Shown here: positions 37,331 through 47,576 of the stretch, piece by piece | Position numbering within the stretch: the first letter of the stretch is position 1 | How the letters are laid out: each line of letters opens with the position of its first letter | From: Sphagnum compactum | Lineage: Eukaryota; Bryophyta; Sphagnopsida; Sphagnales | Assembly: GCA_965153455.1 (NCBI GenBank) | Contig: OZ234497.1 | Location: 1,922,001 to 1,986,000, forward strand | Direction: 5' to 3' | Length of the DNA: 64,000 nucleotides | The notes under the pieces: generated by a model | Seen by the model: the letters and a program-made list of their open reading frames with translations, nothing else | What the model was told of the DNA's origin: nothing | The model's database searches: none | Position numbers and translations under genes: made by a program

Positions 37331-38285
37331 AAACTAAAAACCTAACCTAATGCAAAAAAACAAACAAAAAATAATAAGAAAAAGAAAAATTATTTACCTA
37401 CAATCGATTGTAGCACATGACAACCATTGCAATGCCATGATGACAATTATTCATGTAGTATTGCAACAAAAAAGGTCCAACACAACCACCACCGAAATGA
37501 TCACTACAATTATTGTAGCACAAAATTTTGTAGTGTTGCAACTTGAAGATCAATGAAGGTCTAAGGAGAAGAAAGACTTACCTTTAAGGCTTAGACAAAT
37601 CATGATCATCATGACAATCAATAGGATAATGCCAACATTTTACAACAATAAGTTTAATAGCAAAACCTTCAATAGCACAATAGTAGAAATAAGTTTTGTA
37701 GCAGACATCTCAACAACAAGCTTAGTAGCCTAAACTTCGACAACAAACCTAGTAGCAAAAACCTCAACAACAAGAAACAAGAAAAAAAGTTGACAAAGGT
37801 TAGAGTTGAGAAATATTTACCTAACTACAATAAAAATCCTAGCAATGGCAATTTAGCAAAAAGCTTGACAATGCAACAAACTAGCAACCATCACAAACGA
37901 CAACGACATCAATGGAATGTGATCTGCAGGCAATGGAACTCTAAGGCTGGGAAAAGAAAGTGAGGGAACAATGTCAAGCAAAAGAGAAAGCTTGATGTCT
38001 TGGGAGCTATGGAAGGCGACAATCAAAGTGCAAAAGGAACCAAAACCCTAAACCCTAGGGCTGAAAAAAACACCACTAGTGCAGGGTCTTATGCAGAATT
38101 TTGGAAATGACGGTCATTTGGTTCCAGGGTTGAACCCGGATCCTAGAAAAGGGCAGGTCTTTGGGTAAGATTTTTGTTTGGGTATTGAAATAAAGGTCAA
38201 GGTTAGGGTAAGGTTCTTAAAACCAGAACAGGAACTGCCAGGTATTACCCAGATATCCGGAGAACTGCCCAACACTGGTATGAAC

Positions 38286-38480
38286 CCATCATCTTACCTA
38301 TTCGTCACCTCCTTTTCCTACCTATCCTCCTCCTACCTCCGGGATACCAGCCCTACTTCTTACTGAACGGGTTACCGATGTGAAACCAGATTTTAATTCA
38401 GTTGAAGTTCATCCACAACTGGGTTAAGACACGCATCCAGTGGATGGTGCACTGGTCACAGGTGCTGGTTCACTCCGGCC
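38286..38480 (-). mobile_element. MULE-type MITE, copy 3, right half
   Basis: In reverse complement it reads GGCCGGAGTGAACCAGCACC, then CCATCCACTGGATG, GATGAACTTCAACTG and GGTTTCA..TCGGTAACC, colinear with 1961-2140 of copy 1. It continues on the other side of the hAT at 32680-32758. The far terminal repeat of this copy is missing. Confidence 0.7.
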
Positions 38481-38632
38481 CCCATGTTGCCCTTTTCATT
38501 TTTTGTCCTTATCTCATTGGCACTTTCCTCATCTCCAGCACCCAGTACAGGCCAGAACTCATAGACACTCAGGAATCCAATAAGGTAGCGGGAAACTCAA
38601 TCTCTCTCGTACACTCAGCAGTACATTGGCAG

Positions 38633-38823
38633 TTCAACACTAATTATATTATTTGTAGAAATGTTGAAATTTTCAAAATCTAAATTTTTTAAGAATTCTT
38701 TTTTTGTGAAGTAATAGAGAGAATATTTTTGAATGCTTAAGAACAGTCAATTTTTGGTCATGGAATCTTCAAAGCTCATTAATTATTGGATAGACATGTG
38801 TTGAAGCTGCCCCTGTACTACGG
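38633..38823 (+). repeat. dispersed repeat F, copy 2
   Basis: It starts TTCAACACTAATTATATTAT and ends near GTTGAAGCTGCCCCTGTACT. It is colinear with 32052-32227, including a shared CATGGAATCTTCAAA. Confidence 0.65.
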
Positions 38824-40500
38824 TACACATGCCTGGGAATTTGCTTCTTTGATTCTTACTTTGTCTTGCATAACATTTTGCCTTGTTTGGGAACAAATGG
38901 ACCAATGCATGGCAGAGAAAAGTAACCCAACTTTTTCTAGATCAAGTCATGAATCCTGAATCCTTCAGCAATGGTGTTTTTTACGTGACAATGGTCAGCA
39001 GGAAAACCCTAAACCCTGAACCCAGTAACTCTGGAATGGAGTTAGTTTGTTTTGAGGTTGTATGTACTGGGAGACAGAGTGAGAAGGTTGAAGAATTGCA
39101 GTTTGATTCATCTGACAAATTTTAGCAATTGCATGGCATCTTCTCAAATTGGGTAGGTCACTTGACCTAGTACCGGGCACCTATGACGGTACCCACTACT
39201 GGGCAGGACAGGGGAGGCCAGGGCTATTGAACAGGGGGAAAAGAATCTGCCACAATCATCTCGATCTGCCCAATGCAGAATCAAATCTGACCAAACAGAA
39301 TTAAAGTAAGCCACTAAACAACTCAAAATATTATAGTGTTAGGGGGTGGGAGGGGGGGTTGGGGGTGGGGGGGTACCCGGATATGTCCCATGTCCTCAGA
39401 TTGTTCCTCCCCATCCCTCTCTCACCTCTTACTTGCTCCTCCCTGCTACCATTTTCTGGACAACAATTAAACAGGACAATATTACACCCACACACATCCC
39501 ACACCCCTAGACAGCAGATCTGACCTACCAGCATAACCCACACATACATAACTTATCTACCGACTTCATTCATGGATAGCAAGCACAACCCTTGTCACCA
39601 TCTTGGATCACACCATCACCCACCGTCTAACAATTGGACAACAAACATAAGAATGAAACAACAACCCACATGCACAACCCAGCTTCCTACTTAACCTTTT
39701 CCTACTCAATGCACACCCTGAAGGGTGCTAAACTCACAAATTCCTTCCTTGTAAAACTTCAATTCTCCAATAATCACTCCAGGTTGGTACAGGAGTCTTT
39801 TGAACAACATTTTTTTCCAACCCTTTTACCTCTTCATTATGCCATCAAGTATCTAAACACATTCCTAATGTTGCCCTCACTCCAACATTTATGCATTTGC
39901 TATATGTCCAGGAAACAATCCCACCATAAATTCTCCAAGAACCTCTTAACCTTCAGTGGAAGAGTACCCCCCAAAATGAAACCCAAACACATGAACCTCC
40001 CTCCAAAGTGTCAAGAACATTAAAACTTGTTAGCAAACATAGAAGAAGCATATAAGAGCATTTTAAGAGCAAGATATCTCCTTCCAAGAAGAAGATCCTG
40101 CTTGTTCTTCTTCCCCTTCTCTATATTTTTCCTCATCTTCCTTACTTCCTAAACTTTCTCCATTCAATTCCACACCAATTATAAAGATGAACCTGAATTA
40201 AACCATAAAATGTGATCTCACAATCTTTCAAATTGCTTTCAATATGCAAATGAATTGCTTTCCTTGAAAGGGCACCTCTCAAGCTTAAAAGAGCCACAAA
40301 TCCCTCGCCCCCCCCTTTCGGAAACATGTGGCAAACACTAAAAAATAAAAATGAATTAAATGTGGCACCAATTTTGACACAATTACAAAATAATGCCCAA
40401 CAAGAGAAATATTTTCCATTTTTTTTTTATTATACTCTAACTTTGATTGACATTTGGATTATTTTTCTTACAGAATACTCCCAAAAAAAATAAAAATTGA
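38824..40500. other. spacer with a strong G-rich tract
   Basis: No gene supported; a 129-codon frame at 39634-40023 has no recognised domain. The tract 39340-39373 has G-runs of 5, 3, 7, 5 and 7, a strong G-quadruplex candidate. Confidence 0.4.
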
Positions 40501-40502
40501 TC

Positions 40503-40560
40503 CAATGGTTAGAGTTGCCCTTCAATAAAAGGGTTCAAGGTTTAATCCTTTTATCAAATT
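40503..40560 (+). repeat. tRNA-like SINE head
   Basis: A box A-like TGGTTAGAGTTG (40506-40517) and a box B-like GGTTTAATCC (40539-40548) lie 33 bp apart, directly after an A-rich run. The rest of a tRNA fold is absent. Low-certainty SINE remnant. Confidence 0.35.
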
Positions 40561-40619
40561 CTCTTTTTCTTCCATAAACGAAATCAATGAAAAAATAGCC
40601 TCTAAACAACTTCTTCAAG

Positions 40620-41830
40620 CTAGGTGCCATGGGGAAAGAAAGTTGTTTTTTCCCCCTGGGAAAAATGGATTAAGTTGCCTTTTCCCCCTAAGGGAGGGGA
40701 GTAGATTACCTTTTCTCCTAGGGAGGAGGGGAGTTGCCTTTTCCCCGAGGGAAAAAGCCACTTCTTCATCCTCGGGGAGAAGGGGATTAAGTTGCTTTGA
40801 AAACAACTTTCGTCAAAGAACAAGTTCCCAAATGTTTGACAAGAAAGTTTGAGGGACAAAATTTGTTCAAAGCAAACATTATTTATACCATTGGAAAGCT
40901 TTTCAAATGTACATATCTAAAATGATCTTGCATTCTTGATTTAAGGTTATGAATTGAAAGTTATGATGAAAAGAAAACCCAAGGGTCAAATGTCCAAGTC
41001 CCCTTTTCCCCTAAGGAGAAAAGGCTTAAGTTACCTTCTCCTCCAAGGAGAAAGGGACTAAGTTGCCATGGGGAGCAATTTTTCATAGGGAGCAAATTCC
41101 TGAATTTTTGACAAAAAAATACGTTGGGTAAGCTTTGTCCAAATTGAATGTTTTTATACCATTAAAAAGTTCTTTAAACTTGAATATTTAAAATGATCTT
41201 GTATCCTTGATTTGAAGTTATGAACTAAAAGTTATGGTAAAAACAAAAGTCTAAGGTCACTTGAAGGCCTTCTTCTTGTGGGAGAAAAGGATTTATAAAT
41301 TTGAACCTTGGCTTTTCTTTTTGTCATAACTTTTAGTTCATAACTTCAAATCAAGAATGCAAGATTATTTTAGATATCCATGTTCTGAAATCTTTCCAAT
41401 GGTATAAAAAAAGTTTGACTTGGATAATGTTTACCCCTTGTATTTTCTTGTCAAACATTCAAAAACTTATTCCCAAGGGAGGATTAATTTAGTCCCTTTT
41501 TCCCTAAGGAGAAAACAACTTACTCCCATGAGACTTGGAAATTTGAGCCCCAACTTTTGCTTTCATAATAGCTTTTAACTCATAACCCCAAATCAAGAAT
41601 GCAATTTCATTTTAGTAATTTATGTTTCAAGAGCTTTCCAATGTTATATAAAAAAAATTATTTGGATAATGTTTACCCCTTATACTTCTTGTCAAATATT
41701 TGGGAACTTGCCTCCTAAGGAAAGTTGCTTATTAAAGTGACTTAATCCCCTTCTCCCCCAAGTAACTTACTTCCTTTCTCCATAGGGGAGAAGGCAACTC
41801 CCTTCATCTTTGAAGGAGAAGGTAACTTAC
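40620..41830. repeat. foldback structure, about 1.2 kb
   Basis: The phrase TACCATTGGAAAGCTTTTCA...AAAATGATCTTGCATTCTTG...GTTATGAATTGAAAGTTATG occurs forward at about 40885-40965 and 41158-41240. It occurs inverted at about 41320-41410 and 41565-41655. The outer arms also mirror each other: GGAGAAGGGGATTAAGT...AAGTTCCCAAATGTTTGACA on the left, with its reverse complement at 41690-41760 on the right. The centre is near 41,275. It is non-coding. Transcription would give a long double-stranded RNA stem. Confidence 0.75.
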
Positions 41831-43086
41831 GTTGGACATTTGTTAAACCATGGGCCCAAAAAGCCAAGATTGGTCCAAAAAAACTTACATATTTTTTTTT
41901 CATTTTTAGAAAATGTTTTAAAAATAAAGGTGGACACGAAGTTTGTTAATTAAAAAATTGTGTTTGGTTGAATTTTTTCATGTATTTTTTTCTCTTCTAT
42001 GATCTCTTCTATGATCTATGGTTATCCTACGTATTAAAATGGAAGGAAAGTGATACAAAAAAGAAAGGACAAACAAACTAATAGTAAAAAAATTACATTA
42101 AAAAATTAGTTACCTTTTTTGGCTCCATTATAATATGTGGGTACTTCAATAAAAAAATATTTTCACTTTACATAACAATTGATTATGACCTCAAGAACAT
42201 CCTAAGGCGAAAAAAAGAAAAATGCACTACCATAATTTGGTGCCTAATGGGTAATGTTAATCATGCATTGTCATGGTGATCATGTTTTGTTCCAAATAAC
42301 AGTTATATCGTTTGTTTTGTATTATGTACATTCATGAAGAAGGGGGAAAGGTGGGCACCTAATCTGTTTGTTTTGATGGTACACTTATCATTTTTATTGT
42401 TTGCTTTTCATGGCGGATCAAAAATTTGTGGCTTCGATTAGATTGAAGGATTATGTCTGGTGGGAAATTGGAAGAGCTTTGACTAGAAGGAGTAGAGGAT
42501 TGCACGAAGCAAAATGTTTTGTCATTGTTGGAAAAAATCAAGTATGTAAGTTTAGAAGGATTGTTTGGTTTTCTATCGTTGCTTGGATTTATAATGCACC
42601 TATGAGGAAAAAGTTCTTCATGTTAACTTTGGTTTCTAAGTTTCTAATGAGTTGGAGATTTAAGGTTCTAGCTAGTATGTGTTAGGCACAAAATTAGCAC
42701 CCCCAAAACTCTTACCTAAGTCACTCCCCCCTATACTTTGGAGAACATTTGAGGCATGTCATAGATTGGTGATCGCCTTTTCAACTTATGTTATCCCACT
42801 CTAGGTTAACCTAATCATGTTAATATACCAAAACCTACAGGAAATGGTTACAACCACATTACTGAGGGGTATCTCGACTTTTATTTCCCCCCCCCCCCTT
42901 TTTATGTTAACCTAGTGCAAAGATCCCGATAAGAACTTTCCCACCCTCTCTAATGGTTTAGGTCATAACCTATCCTTGTTTAATTTAAACAACAACCATA
43001 ATCCTTGCGCACAACCTCTTTGCCCTCTAAATCAAACCATAACCTCCTAGACCTAAACAAAAATATTATGGCATGAACACACAATA
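41831..43086. other. AT-rich spacer
   Basis: No recognised gene; a 94-codon frame at 42401-42685 matches nothing I know. A C-run lies at 42888-42898. Confidence 0.4.
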
Positions 43087-43228
43087 CAGTAGAACCTGTC
43101 TAAATTAATGCTGTCTAAATTAATAACCTGTGATAATTAATATGTGCGGTCCAGTCCCAAGTCGGGCCCCATACATTTATTAATAAACCTCCAAAAGTTA
43201 ATAATTGATACTCCACAGGCGGTCCCGA

Positions 43229-43320
43229 AATTTTTTATATTGATAACCACTATGGCAGACATAGATTTGACACAAATTTTTTATATTGATAACCACTATG
43301 GCAGACATAGATTTGACACA
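43229..43320 (+). repeat. perfect 46-bp tandem duplication
   Basis: Units 43229-43274 and 43275-43320 are identical over their whole length (AATTTTTTATATTGATAACC...). The duplication lies just beyond the 3' end of the transposase. Perfect identity suggests a recent event. Confidence 0.95.
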
Positions 43321-44355
43321 AATTTTTCTACATTTGGGCAGCTAAACCTTGGAGAAATACTCCGAGATTGGCTTCTGAACGAGCTTGCTAGACCTCATAA
43401 TGCTGATCTTGTCCTTGACTGTCTGGATGCTAGCAAGCATCTCATGGTCGACAATGTCTTGCTGCATCCAGAACTGCTGCAGCAAACTTGCACACTGCAG
43501 TGCTTCAGTTGCCTTCACAAGAATGGATTCTTGACTGTCGTCGGCCTCCACTTCATCTTCCGGCACAGGATTGGTGGAGAGGTCCTGCACAATTTCCTCC
43601 TGAGTCGGAACATAAACAACTTCACGCTCAGCAGGATAGTCGATGAGATTACGAATATCCATTGGGTTCCGGTACGGAAGCTCTTGAACCTGCTCTTCGA
43701 GGTCCTTGATCACCTCAGGGTCAATAAGCGGCTATTCCGGGATCGGTGTCACATTAGCATCGGTGGTGCGAATTCGGCAATGGCAAAAGCAGTTGCGGAT
43801 TATTTCTGGCTTCACATCCATGCTCCAGGCTGCAACAGCAATGTGCATAGCCTCGAGGACGTCGATCTTCTTAGGGTCTGCTACCTTGTCTTGAAGGCGC
43901 TGAATGAGGAGGCGATTGAAACGGCGCCGATAGTAAGCCTTGAGGCTTCGGATAATTCCTGCGTCGCAAGGCTGAATCTTCAAGGTCGTGTTTGGTGGCA
44001 GATAGAACACGGTTGTGTTGCGGAGTGTAACAACAGATGCGAGCTGCATTAACGGGATATGTGCGCTGTAGTTGTCCATAATCAAAAGAACATTACGCCC
44101 TGCCATCCGCGCATCAAACCCTTTCAGCCACTCGAGAAAGATGACTTGCGTCATCCAGGCCTTCGGGTTGCTTCGGTACTTGCATCCAAAGCTGTCTCGG
44201 TTGATGTTTTTGAAGCAGCGAGGGTTTTCGTATTTGCCAATGACAAGAAGTGGAAGCTTGTCCGAGCCATCAGCATTGCAGCACACAGCCAGCGTGAGAC
44301 GCTCCTTGTTCTGTTTGCGTCCTTCAAGCTGCTTTGTGGCCAAGGAATTGTCCGC

Positions 44356-44430
44356 CTGTTGAGATGTCATGTGTTAGTGAAAGTAAGTCGATGGTTTGGC
44401 AATGGGCATACAGTATCATGCTGCACTTAC
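44356..44430 (-). other. spliceosomal intron in pogo transposase
   Basis: On the reverse strand the donor is CAG|GTAAGTGC and the acceptor CTCAACAG|GCGGAC. Joining restores the family's usual run from FYRMQ into ADNSLATKQLEGRK, phase 0. At 75 bp it fits plant-type short introns. Confidence 0.75.
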
Positions 44431-44539
44431 CTGCATTCTGTAAAACAATCCAGTTTCATCCATGTTGTAGATGTCACACCGCTCATATTGATCCAGAGTC
44501 AAACGAATCTGCGGCAAGCTCGAGCTCTCTTCAATCACA

Positions 44540-44565
44540 GCCATGTTGGCTGGCCATGTTGGCTG
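44540..44565 (+). repeat. 13-bp tandem duplication (frameshifting)
   Basis: GCCATGTTGGCTG occurs twice with no spacer (44540-44552 and 44553-44565) and shifts the transposase frame between the HTH and catalytic regions. Confidence 0.95.
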
Positions 44566-45208
44566 ATCCATACTCCCCAAAGCGGCGGTAGGACTTGATG
44601 CCGCGACGAGTTTTGAATGCCTCCAGCCACCCATTTAAGAACTCAAAGGCCCCGTGGCCAGGGTAGAGCTCGGCAAGGAAGTACACAACCTTCTCTTTGG
44701 TGAGGTCACCCGACATATTGACTTGGTCCTGGTATGTGAGGAACCACCGGTACAGAGCTGTCTCCATCAGTGGGTACTTCACGGTTCGCTGCCGCTTTGC
44801 CGCTCGGTTCACATCCTCCTTCTTGGCAAGGATTTCAGCCGAGCGTTTGAGCGTCAGAGAAATCGTTCCCTGACTGACAGAAACGTTATGCGTCTCCTAA
44901 AGCCACGTGATCAAGTCTGCTTGCGTGAGCGATGGATGCTTTTTCTTATGCTCACAAAGAGCTATCCGAACTTCGTTGGTCATGTTCGTATTGGTGGACC
45001 TCTTTGAAGCCATTGTGTTGTGGTTCTGGTTGTGGTTGCAGTTGTGGTTGTGGGTTGCTGCTATCCCAACGTGAAAGCCACGGCTTGCAAATGTTACAAA
45101 TGGCGCGAGCGGAGAATTATTTAATGACCCTCTCTTTATTAATATCCTGTCTAAATTAATACAGAACCCCCGGTCCCAACAGTATTAACTTAGACAGGTT
45201 CTACTGTA

Positions 45209-47494
45209 TACATAATTGGGACAAGTTAGCTTCAAAGCAAATCTCCACACATCAAGGAAACAAAAAATTACATTGGAATGTGTTTAGTCCCTAAATGTTG
45301 TTTTCTACTCCCACCAAGCTTTTCCTTCTTTCTCACATAAATCCTACTCCCTCATTATGAGTAGCCCTATCTTCTTTCCCTCTATTACCATACTATACTC
45401 CCAACCATATTAATAGCCTACACCTACTCTCACTCCCTAATGCAGTTTCTCTACCTTTCTCTTTCCTTCTTTTCCCATTCCTCTTGCTCTCACTCAAGAG
45501 AGCGGACCTTTTATTCTTCCCCATTTCTCTTGTTCTCACCCTAGATGGCAAATTTTCTACTTGTCCCTACTTCTCTTGCTCTTATTTCAGAGGGAAAACC
45601 TTCTACTCTTCCTTACTTCTCTTGCTTTTGCTCTAGAAGGCAAACCTTTTATTTTTTGTTCCTAGGCCTCACAACAACACTGTCCAACTCTCTCCTCTTT
45701 TTTACTCTATATCCCCTGTCCATCAACAAGTTCAAGTACCTCTTCTTGATTCTCCACCACTTGCCACTAGTCACCATGCTCATGAAGTTCCCCATTTGAG
45801 CAGCTGCCCTTACCATCACTTGATGATCCTACCTCCATCCTTCATAGAGTGTGTTGATTTGACTATCTCTTGAGAAGTTTGATCACCCTTGATGTTCTAG
45901 CCCCCCTCTTCACCAATCTTGCCTTCTCGTCATGTGCCAAAATCTCTCCTCATCCTTATAATTCACAACATCATCATCATTCAAAGAAGAAAAAAGAAGG
46001 ACCAACAATTATTTTCCTTCATCTCAACTTCAAGAAAATGCCACTATGACTGTCTTGCCTTAACCCTAATTGCTAGAAGTTATCAGGAAGCATCCCCCCC
46101 CCCCCAAATCCATACCTCCTTATTTAACAAGCTTAGCTAGTTTCAAACAAGGATAAGGTAACCCAACCTCATCCTAATTTGGCCAACCTACTTCCCCCCT
46201 TATTCTAACCAAGCCACCCACCCCTCAAGTCTTATTAGGAAAAGGTCATATGCCCTAACCTACCCCCATAGATTTAAGGTTAATCCCAAAACTTCCTTAG
46301 CCATCCTACCTAGGCTTAACCAAAACTAGGTTAAACTAATTAGAGCCCAACAATATGTTAAGATAGGTTGTTGGTGAACATGATGAATAACTAACGGGTT
46401 CTAAAGTTGTCCTAAATTGGCATTGTCTCAAGAGCAATTGTGTTTGAGATCAATACTTTTGGGAAGTAAATTTTGAGATGGGATGGGAGTGAATACCCTT
46501 GTGGGCATTCTAATATAGGAACTCCATACAATCATTATCTGGAGATTGGGCAAAAACTAGGAATTATGTAATTGGTAGATAAGTGATTGGGTTGCAATTC
46601 TTACCTTGTGCAAGCTTATGGGTTTTTGAGAGGGAGTGAGTTTTTGGTTGGGAATAGACTTCAATGAAAAATAATGTCATAAATATTGATGTTGGATGAG
46701 AGTGAATATGGAGAGTTCTGATTCACCTAAGGCTTGTAGCATATAGATTTGCTTCGCATGTTGCAAATAGTGCACTTATCATGTCACATGTATAATTCTC
46801 TTTTGATGTTGTGAGTTACAAATTGATTTTCATGTATAATTCGTTGATTAGGATGCAACCAACATCTCCTAGTTTCTTTCTTTTAGGCTACATGACAACC
46901 TAGGCCCACACACAAATGATGTCTGAATTTCCATGGGACAACCTTTGGAAGTGTTTTCAGGGCTCTCAATATTTCCAAGGTCACAGTCCCGCACCATAGT
47001 GTAAAGGGGGCTTAATGCATTGGGATACCTGATATTCCAAATGAAAAAAAAAAAAACTGGATGAAGGTGATGTTCCAGTAGTTTCTAGTTCAACATGTGT
47101 TCAAGTGCTGCTAATGTGGCCAGACTTGTTACTGAAAATGCTTAACTGTAAGCTTCTTTTAAGCTCAAATATGATTGTCAAATTTAAGATAAAACATGGA
47201 GCGAAAATAAGAACTGGTTCTTGATCTTCTCCATATTAGGTGTTCTGATATAAAACTTACATCCTAAATAGCACCAGAATTGAAAAATATGAAAAACCTT
47301 TATACTTTGCCTTGATTATCTCATATTAGTGTTTTCTTTTCTCAATTTTGTGTTGTTGTTCAAGTGGTGATCATCCAAAAGTATATTGAGGCAAATTTGG
47401 CGATATTCAAAATATGAAAATAGAAAAATTAAAGCAACCTTTCATGTTGTAGGCAATGCACCCAACCTTCACACTGGGTTTATTTCACAAGAAA
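45209..47494. other. pyrimidine-rich spacer
   Basis: No gene recognised. It is strongly C/T-rich from 45290 to 46330 and then AT-rich. A minisatellite is listed separately. A C-run lies near 46094. Confidence 0.4.
45475..45657 (+). repeat. minisatellite, about 57-bp unit, 3-4 copies
   Basis: Each unit reads roughly TTCTCTTGCTCTCACTCTAG, then A.GGCAAACCTT.TACT and CTTCCCTACT. Units start near 45483, 45525, 45573 and 45627. Confidence 0.65.
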
Positions 47495-47576
47495 TATATA
47501 TATATCTGTTTACTGTTTACTATTTATAATTTTATGTCCGTTTGGGACCAAAGAGTCCATTAGACAAAAGGTAGAT

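Larger units (their letters stand above)
32767..38277 (-). mobile_element. 5.5-kb hAT element, perfect 8-bp duplication
   Basis: The ends are CAGTGTTGGGCGGTTCTC at 32767 and, read inward, CAGTGTTGGGCAGTTCTC at 38277 (one mismatch in 18). The octamer GTATGAAC occurs intact on both sides (32759-32766 and 38278-38285). Both are diagnostic of hAT elements. The interior carries a dead transposase on the reverse strand, a roughly 190-bp duplication near the left end and a minisatellite near the right end. The target was MITE copy 3, whose halves lie at about 32680-32758 and 38286-38480. The perfect duplication against a badly decayed gene suggests insertion by an already defective or later-silenced copy. 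Confidence 0.88.
43342..45013 (-). pseudogene. pogo/Tigger-like transposase with intron, broken
   Basis: ATG at 45013. The N-terminus begins MASKRSTNTNMTNEVR, with a CENP-B-type helix-turn-helix and then a second HTH (TALYRWFLTYQDQ...FLNGWLEAFKTRRGI). The catalytic DDE_1 core is complete: first Asp in YNMDETGLFYRM (about 44440-44465), second in LLIMDNYSAH, third in QPCDAGIIRSLKAYYRR, with LPPNTT before it. A 75-bp intron (44356-44430) interrupts the gene after FYRMQ. Damage seen: TAG at 44897-44899 and TAG at 43732-43734, each where Gln fits; and a 13-bp tandem duplication at 44540-44565 that shifts the frame. The tail from 43713 to 43342 is acidic. Only these three lesions separate it from an open gene. 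It is a DNA cut-and-paste transposase by family. Confidence 0.88.
43087..45206 (-). mobile_element. pogo-type (Tc1/mariner superfamily) element
   Basis: The terminal inverted repeats are CAGTAGAACCTGTCTAA(A/G)TTAAT at 43087 and inward from 45206. The dinucleotide TA flanks both ends (43085-43086 and 45207-45208). A second AATTAAT-containing sub-repeat of CTGTCTAAATTAAT follows inside each end. TA duplication and CAGT ends fit the pogo/Tigger branch. From memory, the termini resemble those of the Arabidopsis Emigrant/Lemi1 group, which begin CAGTAAAACCTCTATAA. A single reverse-strand transposase gene fills the interior. It is more GC-rich than its surroundings. Confidence 0.9.

Noticed and set aside
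38040-38062. Telomere-like CCCTAAACCCTA (also near 26243, 39005 and 52139)
   Set aside because: Each site has only one or two repeat units, within the range of chance for AT-rich plant DNA; no array.
39634-40023. Forward frame of 129 codons
   Set aside because: No recognised domain and no coding-like composition; likely chance.
42401-42685. Forward frame of 94 codons beginning near ATGGCGGATCAA
   Set aside because: It looks superficially protein-like but I recognise no family and see no splice or neighbour support.
43144-44052. Forward frame of 302 codons
   Set aside because: It is antisense to the pogo transposase with its catalytic DDE_1 motifs; a shadow frame.
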